DNA from: Asterella californica
Taxonomy: Eukaryota > Streptophyta > Marchantiopsida > Marchantiales > Aytoniaceae
Length of the DNA: 64,000 nt
Reading direction: 5' to 3'
Assembly (NCBI GenBank): GCA_036924285.1
Contig: JAYKYS010000011.1
Location: 868,001-932,000, forward strand
Part shown: positions 54,721-64,000 of the stretch, one piece after another
Position numbering within the stretch: position 1 is the stretch's first letter
Layout: the number at the start of each line of letters is the position of its first letter
Program-made: the position numbers and the translations under genes
Notes under the pieces: generated by a model
Seen by the model: the letters and a program-made list of their open reading frames with translations, nothing else
Databases searched by the model: none
What the model was told of the DNA's origin: nothing

Positions 54721-56249
54721 AAGATATGACATTGTAGTGCCCGTCGAGCTGAACTTCGTGGCATGTTCTGACTCATGAAAATAATCTCTGATGAAAAAAT
54801 TGGTTATTTATAATTAAGTTAAAAATATATTTTAATAAATTATACAGTAAGTGATAGGGAGGTCAGATTATGAAGACTTGAATCAATGAAGGACACAAAA
54901 ACTTACAAAGACAAAAGTCTTAACTTTTGTTGTGTTTCTTTTCTATACAACAACTTTTGATGGGTTGTTGGTTGACACATAACTCTTTAAGACTTGGTTT
55001 GGAAAGATTGAGGTCAAGGGTTCAGATCTAGTTGCAAACAATGGTCCTCATTGTATATCAATCTTTGCAAAGGGGTTTATGATGGATGTGACTGCGGTTG
55101 CATTTAGGAGCGGCAGACGCAATCTCTCTTAAACGTAGTTTATATGGACAATGCTTCCATATGTTGTTGGTTCCATAACTTTATATTCTAAAATTTTCTA
55201 ACCAAAGTGAATGTATAAGACTATGATTCCAACAACAGCTGATAAGCACTACCGTAGTGGGATTGCAAACTTTTAGAGTTTTGATTTTATTTTTTTATTT
55301 TTTCTTTCACACTAAGCTAACTGCAGGTATACCAAGGTCGCAATATCTCTTATAGTTTGACAATCAATTGGAGTAAGGTCTTAAGACACATCAGCATTAT
55401 TATTTATATTTATCTCTAGTTCTAGATTCTACTTGCTTATTTGGTATTGGCTGGTGTTTTCTCGTAACCTAATCTTGTCGTAAGAGAGGGAGGGATAGAG
55501 AAGGTTAATTCGACATTCTGCGAGTTGGGGTTGCATCGATCAACCGTTCTCGAGTGCGTAATTTATCCAACAGATTTTTTCACAACTATAAGGTCCTGTC
55601 TTTCCTAAGAAAACTTTCGCTCGATAATGCTTTCTATAACGATCCAAGTTTTTATGAGACGAAATGCTACTCGTGCAAATAATAATTATTTTTTAGCACT
55701 TAATGATGAATGCGAAACATAGTGTTGATGAATCTCAAAAATATACTTATTCTTTCAAATTTTGAACGGACGATGAAACCTTGACGTGCATTTACTGCTG
55801 ACTATTGTTTCATATTATAGACACTTAAACATTAAATACCATGTTTAAATACCACCTATAGCGATAGTAAGTAATGTTTAAGTCTCGTTACTGTAAAAAG
55901 ATTTACGTCGATTATGGTAAAGACGTAAACCCCAGGTTTGAGTGTCCCTAATGTACCTGGTACTGTCCTGTGGTTTGGTTTGGTTAAGTTAGTAGTACAT
56001 TAGATTTTGTGAGCAATTTTCCGTAATCTCGCACATTGCATCAACGCAGGGAGAGGGGCGTGATTCCAGCCCCGATCCTGCTCTCGGACTCGATGGACTC
56101 AGATGTAGAGCTGTAGATCTACACTGTAATCGGTTGATGAATTCGATGAATCCGCCGACGATGATAGAGTGAGAAATGGCGGGTACCTGCCGACGGGTAG
56201 ACGAGTTTGTGTGATCCAAGGAGCAGATCCTCAAGGAGAACGAATCATT
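54721..56249. other. Non-coding region
   Basis: AT-rich, no gene or repeat identified apart from homopolymer tracts. A 149-codon minus-strand frame at 55989-56438 lacks any motif and overlaps the exons on the other strand. Confidence 0.5.
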
Positions 56250-57076
56250 ATGGCTTTGAGACGGTGGGTGGGTTGGGTGCGGGAAGTCGTCCGTGTTGTG
56301 CGAGGCCTTCCGGATGAAGAGCTTCATCGTCAAACATTGGCTATGCATTAACAACTGATCCGCGTATGTGCTTCCCAGGCCGCAGATGAAGCTTAGAACG
56401 TGTGAGTAGGTTTCTTGCCAGTCTGCAGTGCTGTTCATACGTTTGTGAAATGTAGCTCATGTGCTGTGTTTTCAGCCAGCATCGTCTCGGTCAGGAGGAG
56501 CTGCGCGAGAAAGCTGCATTGAATGAATTAAAAAAGATTGTGGAGGAGATGAAACAGCTTGAAAGCAACCTGGTGGAAGCGGTGAGTATTGTAGAATTGT
56601 AGTTACCCATTTGGAGTTGAATTGTCCGTCTGAATAGAAATTAGGTTCCAGTTTTAGGTCTACGGTTTAGCTGAGTCTTCGATACTTTTCACATGTGAAG
56701 TTTATGTGTTTGTTAACTCTTTACTGTTGTTTTCTGGAATATGGCATATTCAGTTGTACCTATAGACAAACCCAAGCTACCTTCTGGATCAGATGTTGCC
56801 GGACTTGGCTTGGTTCATTCTGGTTGTTAGCGTATAAGTTGTTGGGGAACGAAATGCAGGAAATTCCATTCTTCGAAAGCTTGGAACAAATATCGTTTTG
56901 CAGAGTTGCACTTTATGACAGGCTGCGATAATTCTTTGGTGACGAGATCGGAGCATCAGACCCTTTCATATTTACTTCCAATCTCACTGAGGTTCGTTGC
57001 CTTGCAGGAGAAAGCAACGGCCGATTACGTCGACAGCTTGGCTCAAGAAGCCAAAACTCAAATGGAAGCTGCTTGA
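56250..57076 (+). pseudogene. Putative coiled-coil protein gene, probably damaged
   Basis: Three candidate exons. First, 56250-56363 (ends DEELHRQTLAMH, then TAA, then QLIR before a GTATGT donor). Second, 56480-56581 (HRLGQEELREKAALNELKKIVEEMKQLES; GTGAGT donor). Third, 57008-57076 (EKATADYVDSLAQEAKTQMEAA and stop). All join in phase 0 and form one continuous charged coiled coil. The in-frame TAA at 56349 argues for a pseudogene or a mis-set first exon. After the stop another frame stays open to 57226 (LEKVMKQNPILPGAQDISETL), suggesting a frameshift near the end. Not identified. Confidence 0.4.
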
Positions 57077-57226
57077 ATTCTGAGGCGGATATAATGTTAG
57101 AAAAGGTGATGAAGCAAAATCCGATCCTGCCTGGCGCGCAGGACATTTCGGAGACTTTGAAGTCAAAAGGAAGTAGTGGAAGTGTTAGTGCTGCAGGAGG
57201 ATCCGAAGGGAAATCTGGTCCGTGAT

Positions 57227-60224
57227 TCCGGGCTGTTGCAACACTCGAATACTACTTTTGCTCTCAAGAAGTCTCAGAGGTAGTCATAAACTCTGTAGGC
57301 TGATTTCTAGCGCACCCGGAAAGCCCTGAGCGTTAGTTACTCGTAGCTGCGTCGAGAGGGAAGCAGCACCGTAGGAACATGATGTGCTTCACTATCGAGA
57401 TGCGCTAGTCAAGCAGATGGAGGGCCCCAGCTCGAATCTGATGCTCAATTTTGATTGAAGAGGCTATTGCACGCCGGCGAGTTCATACATGGGCAGTAGT
57501 CACGGGAAGTTTAGCCCGTGCCGTGGAGAAATTGGTGTCTGGTGAGTGGTGATATATACACTAAGAGATTTAGGCATCTCATTGTCTCCGGTACAACTGG
57601 AGTTCGAACCGCCTTGAAGACTCACTCGAGGTACTGTATGGTAGAGTGCACTAAAAGAAAAGGACCCAACTTCAGGAGCAACGGTGGTTACTTGCTTAAA
57701 GCTCTAGCACAGTAAGATCTTATGTGGAATAGAAGGGTTTAGGATTGAATGGAGATGGGCACTATTCTCAGTGTAATGGAACATGGACGAGAAATCTTTT
57801 AAGGATTTTGAGAAATTTTTGCGTATTTTATGGTTTGTTTCCACCGCATCTTTCACTGTTCTCCTCTACCATTCTGATCGTTCTGCTGCCCAGTCCATAA
57901 TCACAGTACATTGAGGCGTTGTGCTCAGCAAGAGTTGTTCCTGTTCGAATTGAAATAAAGAACTGGTAATCTGAACAATACGTATTAAGCTTTCAGTGAG
58001 ACTTGGGAAGAGCTGAAATTGCATAGTTATGACGCCTTACTCTGTGATGGAAGTGGAGTTGTGGGAAGTATGAACTCCTAGTTTTATCTGTAGTTTTCAA
58101 AGACTGATACCTCTTTACCTTTTTGGCTGGACAGGGTAGGGTATCATGAGAGCAGAAGGAAGTTGTCTCTTGCATGCCTATGTTTGATGCCGTCGATTGA
58201 TTCTAAGGCATCAGTCATGACAAACAACAGAAGTAGAGAACGAGGTAATCTGCAGAAGATTGCCGGTGCAGAACGTCGAAGATGCTGCATCTGTGTACTG
58301 GAAAGGACTTTGTTTGTGTAGTCGTGCCCGGAAAACAGGTCTTATAACAACCTGAGATGACCGTGCTTGCGTGAACTGCAGGTAATCTTTCCATATTGAC
58401 CTAACACAAGTAGGCTGCCAGGGATTCAGACTGCCGAGTAGATTATATGGAGCTGGCGATGAAGTTTCATCTCTGTGCTTATTTTTCTGCCTACACCATA
58501 AGAGTTTTAGAGAACAGAACCGTATCCTGAGAATTCATATCCTTTCACCGAGGCGGTAAGCTTCATTCTGTCCTAATATTCCAGCTCACTTATAGAGAAC
58601 AGAACTACCTACGATTTATATCGGCTTTGATTGAGGGACGAGCCGGGTATACTATGGGTGCATAATTCCCAAGGCCTACTGTGATAGTGCGCTCCATCAT
58701 CTGGTGCGGCTTCTGGGAAGGAGGATACTAAAGCAGCTGAATATATATTTTTCTCACCTGGTCTCACCTATTCTTGCCATTCCTAGGTAATAGCTCTTAT
58801 GGCACTTTGCACCTTGCCTTTCTGTTCTGCACTAGTATCGTCATAGTCTGTCAGCACTTCATATTGTACATGCCATCTCTTCTGGACTTCCATACCTGGA
58901 GCACCAATCTGGAAATGTGCTTCGCCGTACAAATTGCCATCGGTCCGACCTGTGGTTATTTACGTTGGCTAACTTCTCACCTCAGGTACATCTACACCCC
59001 TGTTTGTTACCATTTACACTCAGAAATATACTAACTCGGACCCCTTTACCGTCATTGCTACTTGACCCGACCTCGAAGTTTGAAAAGTACTTACTCGGAC
59101 CCCAAGGTTTGCTTAAAATCATGAGGTGGCAGCATGAGGTGGCAGTACCTTCAACCGGTTACCATATATCTGAAAAGAACAACGCGCGATGGTAAGCTTC
59201 CAAGAAGTCTAGTCTATCGCATGCTCAGTGAGCTACAGGAGACCGTGGTCAAGAATAGGGATGTAGTGTCGCAGGGGAAGGCGATCGTAGGATCGCGGAG
59301 AGAGTAGTCCAGTTCTCAGTCGAATGGTCTGAATTTCATTCGAATTCCAGAGTGTGACAGTGTAGGATGTTGTTGTAGTGTCGAGGCGGAGACAGTTCAA
59401 TTCGTGATTTGACACATTCAAATAACGTTCTTGGAAGAGAGCTGTGCGCTGTGCTGTTGGAGTAGAACTAATCCAGCAGCACATGCAATCAACATACAAC
59501 AACAGGCATCACGGTGTTCGATTGTACGTAGGAATGCGGGCGTTCGATAATTACAACTAGAGAATCGGTACACTAATAGGAATGACTTAGAATGTCGTGG
59601 GCGAACGTCTGATCCTAAGAGCTTGAGAACGACGTTATATCTTTTCCGCTAACACGAATGTAGGGTACAATTTTGTGTCCGGACGTAGACGATTTTTGAA
59701 AACCTGGACAGTTTTCAGATTCTGGCTAGGAGTAGAGAGATTGTAGATTTTACCGAAGTCTAGGAGCGAGGGCTACCGTAGTGAGTGTATGTATTCCTCC
59801 GCGGTTGAGTCCGGAGTCGATAGTTTTATATCTCTGTCTTAACGCTGAAGCTTATCCTTCCTCTTTAACTTCCAAAACGAAACGCAGATAACAGGGCAAT
59901 GGCCCAACGATAGCATCGTAAACTTTTCAATGCAGTAGAACTGACAGTACGCTCTATATCGACGATAAGACTCGTGGTCACAGAAGCGATACGATTGACC
60001 ACATGCGACCGGTCAGGGGGTCGTCGCGGCCAAAGGTCACTCTTGCAGATTCCCGTGCTGCACTACTGTACTTTTCAGGTCCTTCCTTCTTTACGGGCTC
60101 ACGTTATTGCATTTGTTTTATGAGATTGTCTATAGATGGGCTTTTCACTGCATTTGTTTTATGAGATTGTCTATAGATGGGCTTTTCACGCCCGTTTATC
60201 ACATAACTTCATGCTACCATATAA
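57227..60224. other. Non-coding region
   Basis: No convincing exon or known repeat. A 41-bp perfect tandem duplication lies at 60108-60189. Confidence 0.5.
60108..60189. repeat. 41-bp perfect tandem duplication
   Basis: The unit TGCATTTGTTTTATGAGATT...CTTTTCAC occurs twice back to back without mismatch, implying a recent event. Confidence 0.9.
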
Positions 60225-60435
60225 ATGGTAAATGGTGTTACTTGTCTCTTGGGGTCTCCGAGGAACATGAGATTGTCCATGTGAGTCCACCACGGTGGGA
60301 CTTGGACCAGAAGCTTCATTAACAGTTTGTAGCAACATGCACCTCCAATCATGCTAGCAAGGGATTGAATCCAAGACCTTTCTCTTAGAGGATTAGAGGA
60401 CTGTGAGCTAACCCACTTGGGACACCTATCTTCAA
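60225..60435 (-). mobile_element. Candidate tRNA-derived SINE
   Basis: On the minus strand, GTGGGTTAGCTCACAG resembles a Pol III A box, and GGTCTTGGATTCAATCCC, about 35 nt later, resembles a B box. A non-tRNA body of about 140 bp follows. The spacing fits a tRNA head. The ends and a target duplication were not resolved, and no second copy is in the window. Confidence 0.45.
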
Positions 60436-61483
60436 TTCTTCCCATCTCTTTCTCTCAACATCGAATCTTTACAAAACTCTTTTAGTCAATCTCTCTGGAG
60501 AACGGATCACACTGGGAAACCTAAGCTTCCTCTTGTTGTCTAGAAATGCCTCTGACTGCCTCAATGTTATGATGGTCTGTGGCTTTTTCATCTCCTCCCT
60601 TTCCAACAAGCACTATTTTGTAAGTTTGTAGCTCTCATCATTTCCCCTCAGCCCACTGCCATTTGACCTCTCTTATTGCAAGGGATCCCAGCTCTCTTTC
60701 TACTCTCATGTTGCTTCATCCTACCAAGCCCTCCCTTCGCTCCCATACAACCACGACTATTTTGAGGACCTGGTATATTGTTTCTGCTTCATTTGTCTAG
60801 GTGTCATCGTAACCTTTTCTCCCAACCTTCCTATCGTAGTTTGTGCTCAACAAATTTCTCAAATTTTTTGAGGAGCTTCCTCTGTCACTGTCAAATGATT
60901 TAACGGTGGCAAGCGATAGTCTCTGGCTCCGATGTCCTAGTACACTGAGCACATGTGCGTGACGTTCAGCCTGGATGTAAGAGATAGGATATGTGCCGCT
61001 GCCGTCCATCACTGATGCTCTATTTCGTACGTTGTGGACAGCTAATATTATCACCACCAAATAGAATCGTGGATGTCTATGCTTCGTTCACATACTACTA
61101 GGATTTCACCGGTTTCTGGACGAAGATTACCAGAAAGATTGGCGAAACATTTACATGAAGCAACAAAAAACCTAAAACGACGCATTGCTATGTTCAATTC
61201 TTTTCATTCCAGATTTGTAGACTTGGGATTTTGTGAACTAGACAAGGGAGATCACGTGGCCAATGGCTCCTAATATGTGGCTCAGATTTGTCATGTAGAG
61301 TATGTAGGTTTGGATCAAGATAACCTGCAATGAAGAGAAAGTGCATCTGCTGGCAGTAACAAACAAACAGCGAGTAGCACGTACAGAAGCTTTCCGGTCT
61401 TTGTAACGACGAATGTTCTCGCAGCGAAAGTTGCTTGCTGTCTCAGGCGAGACACTTGGTGTGCTAAGGGTGCAACTCCGGTT
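60436..61483. other. Non-coding region upstream of IFT46
   Basis: No exon that I can support. Probably the promoter region or further upstream of the IFT46 gene. Confidence 0.4.
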
Positions 61484-61540
61484 TTGGAAACTGAAAGAAA
61501 CTTGATAACGGTGCAACTTCCGGCTCATCTGTCCACTGAC

Positions 61541-64000
61541 AGTCAAAGCATGGCCCTTGACAAGAAAATTCAGGATGATGTAAGTAATAGCATTAACCTT
61601 ATGTGTCGTTTAGTTTGGGGTTGCTTGGATAACCTAGGAAAACTTTCTTTCAGTCTTTATACTTTCGGCTCTTAGTTCTCGAGTTAGTTCCACCAACACT
61701 GTGGAGGGAATTTTGAGTTTTTATTCATGTCTTTATCATGTTCGTTCAGTTTACGTGAAAAAAATCAGTATCTCTTAAATTTTGCCGCGGATGGACATTT
61801 AAGTGAAGGAGATAGCTGAGCAATAACTTTTTGTCTGCTGGTTTGGAGTACGACTCTTTTTACTGGAACACAACAGAAAAACACTTGACTAAATCAGGGA
61901 GAAGAAAGTCTTTAACATGGAAGAAGAGTAGGTTAAACTCTATAACTATACTAGCTGATGAAGGAGCTGTGTGCAGTTCTCTGACCTGTCCACGCCAAGG
62001 TCCCAGGGCAGTGATGTGGACAGAGCCCAGCAAGCGTCAGACTTACAAGACCTGCCGGTCTCACGTGGAGGTCTCTTTTCCTAATCGAATCCTGGATAAT
62101 CCAGTCTGCCTTTTCTGCAGCTAGGTTCTTTCTACCTTCAAAAGTGCATGTGGTTTTGCTGGAAATAAGAATCAATTACTTCATTGAAGTGATTAAGCGC
62201 AACAGATTTCTGATGCTTCAGGTGACAGGGTGATGAGTAGGAGGTCAGGACAACAAGCAACAACGGCTGACATATTTGGACGTCCTCCATCACCTTATCA
62301 TTCACGGGTAGAAGAATAACCTTATGGTTCACTCTCCCTTTGAAGCAGGATTATGAACAAGTTTGTGTAACCCATGATATGACATCAACACAAATAGCTT
62401 CTATACAGTTTCAGTGTTACGTCCTCGTATGAAAGCATCACTGGAGCTCTCTCTACACAGTTAGGCTACACACAAGTGAATAGTCATGTCAACACCCTCC
62501 ATATCTTTCACATACTCTCTTCGGAACTCAAAGGCTAAGGACATTGTTAGCTTCATGAATGTTGTCTGCGTGGGTTTTTTGTCTGATCTAAGGACATGTT
62601 CACTATGACAACATAAAACTCATGAGCGCATTTTAGTTCTAGATATATTAAAGTTTGTTGTTTCCAAGACTTAACAGAGTCCACACTCAACACAAAGAAA
62701 ATCAAGAACACATTTCTAGCGTTTGCTTGCGCTCTCTGATCTTCATTAGGCTATAAAAATTAGGTTACCTTGAGTGTAGTTGGGTGGTTCTGCTATCAGT
62801 TAACAAACCACTATGCAAACATTCTCACATCATTCCGTTTTGGAGGTTTTCCTTCTGGCAGACAGGAAGGTTGAGCTCAGCATCAGCAAATGTTGGAAGG
62901 TTTAACCTCAAAGCTTTCTACTCTAGTTTGGTTGCTTTCCACATACTCTGTTACTAAATTACATCTCAATCAATTCTTCTGTCCTCTTGTCTAAATCAAC
63001 TAAGCTGGATGGATGGTGTGGATCAGTGCTGCTCTACTTGACTCGTTGGGCCCACGCCCTCCAAGTTACACGCAAGATATGCTGCATCACAATATTCATG
63101 GTGCCTTTCAAGCTGAAACATCTTCTCTTGCTGAGAATCAGCGGTCATGTCTGATGGATGGTGTCGTTCATAATCTGCATATGATATCTTCTGATTTAGA
63201 ACACCTTCAGGTGAGGTGCACCCGTTGTTGCCTCGCTAATCTGCAAGTAGTTTTTCTAGGCTGAATGTAATAGTCCCGCAAGTGCTTTAAGGCAAGTCCG
63301 CTGCATCTTGTAGAGTTTATCTGTGTATCAAAAGTGCTCACTGTAAATTGCTCTAAGAAGAGTGATAAGAGGCTTGGACGCACATGACATCAGAGGCTGA
63401 AAGCTGACTTGTACGCAGATGAATGATGAAGTAAGAGGTCTTTTTGACTATATTGGTGGATACAAGGTAAAAGAGGTAGAGATAGGTGTGACATTGAAGC
63501 CATTCATTCCAGACTACATCTTGGCAGTGGGTGCTATTGATGAATTCATCAAAGTTCCACGACCGGATAATCAAGCAGACTACCTCGGTTTGAAGGTCCG
63601 TGTTCTTACCGTGCATGTCCTATCCGAAATACATATGCTGGATCTGTATTAGAGGCAACCACAAATGCTTTCCTGAATTTTAAGTCAGATCCATCGTTCA
63701 GTTCCGTCTGATACTAAACATTTTTCCTCCATAGTCTACTGTTAGTATTCCAATGGTAAGAAACTTATCTCATCAGAAAACCATTTTGTGCCGCAATCAA
63801 CATAAACTAATATCGTTTAGTTGATTCCTACTAAAATCATGTCTGACTTCTTAATTTTATTGTTTCAGCTTCAAGCTATTATTGCCATTCAGCTGAGAAG
63901 TTCCGATGCAAAAAATTATGCATCCTAACAAGCATCTTGTCTGCCTAAGCAACAACATTTGGGAACTATGTTCATTTTTCAGCTTTTTCTTGAGATCTTC
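61541..64000 (+). CDS. IFT46: IFT46, intraflagellar transport complex B subunit (5' part, runs off window)
   Basis: The diagnostic exon is 63419-63595: EVRGLFDYIGGY, then LKPFIPDYILAVGAIDEF and IKVPRPDNQADYLGLK, the hallmark of IFT46. The exon before it ends at 63210 with DLEHLQ, matching the D-Y-E-H-L that precedes this segment in other IFT46 proteins, with phase-0 junctions. A 3' exon (from about 63870, LQAIIAIQLRSSDAKN) may follow. A possible first exon (MALDKKIQDD, 61541-61579, GTAAGT donor) and an Asp/Ser-rich second exon (after GTGTGCAG near 61974) would give the acidic N-terminus usual for the family; these two are inferences. IFT46 carries outer-arm dynein cargo in IFT-B and is needed for cilia. 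In a land plant this means flagellated sperm. Confidence 0.8.

Noticed and set aside
55989..56438. 149-codon minus-strand frame
   Set aside because: Low-complexity His/Ser/Pro composition without motif; it lies opposite the coiled-coil exons.
1..64000. tRNA genes, riboswitches, bacterial-type terminators or operons
   Set aside because: None found; the gene structure is eukaryotic with introns. The only tRNA-like signal is the SINE candidate.

Overview
The window looks like nuclear DNA of a spore-bearing land plant with motile sperm, probably a bryophyte. It carries an intron-split intraflagellar-transport gene (IFT46 signature exon at 63419-63595, running off the right edge). It also carries a six-exon organellar class-I release-factor gene (34083-36312) with plant-like GT-AG introns and an N-terminal transit-type leader. 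No bacterial operon features are visible. The species cannot be fixed from the sequence alone.

Left half (1-30569): nested retrotransposons of two Ty3/gypsy families. Family 1 has unusually long LTRs (about 1.7-2.03 kb, TGTCGTGTCG...CGACACGATA) with a 157-bp tandem repeat in U3. Its members here are: a gag-only element (to 7668) whose 5' LTR holds a reverse-oriented solo LTR (884-2907); a 14.3-kb composite with three LTRs, LTR(B)-gag-LTR(A)-gag-pol-LTR(B), at 12745-27069, bounded by the 4-bp duplication ACGT; and a decayed recombinant copy at 46060-51681. The composite sits inside family X, an older Ty3/gypsy element on the minus strand (LTRs 8059-8599 and 30007-30569). It splits the zinc knuckle of the family-X gag, and the frame is restored if the insert and one ACGT are removed.

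Family X in turn interrupts a region whose right side (31067-32863) encodes a degenerate HUH-endonuclease protein with an HLHVQ motif and a YCMK motif. This resembles the Rep proteins of Replitron-type DNA transposons. So at least three generations of transposons are stacked here.

Right half: 34.0-36.3 kb is the release-factor gene. 36.3-42.4 kb is non-coding, its last third very AT-rich with small hairpins. 42.4-54.6 kb is a repeat graveyard of old LTRs, pol scraps, a 1.86-kb solo LTR of another family and the recombinant family-1 element. 56.2-57.2 kb has exons of an unidentified coiled-coil protein that appear damaged. 60.2-60.4 kb has a tRNA-derived SINE candidate. 61.5-64.0 kb holds the 5' part of IFT46.

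The most notable points are the HUH/Replitron relic, the three-LTR composite with its shared internal LTR, the recurring gag-only subfamily, and evidence for sequence exchange between the two retroelement families.
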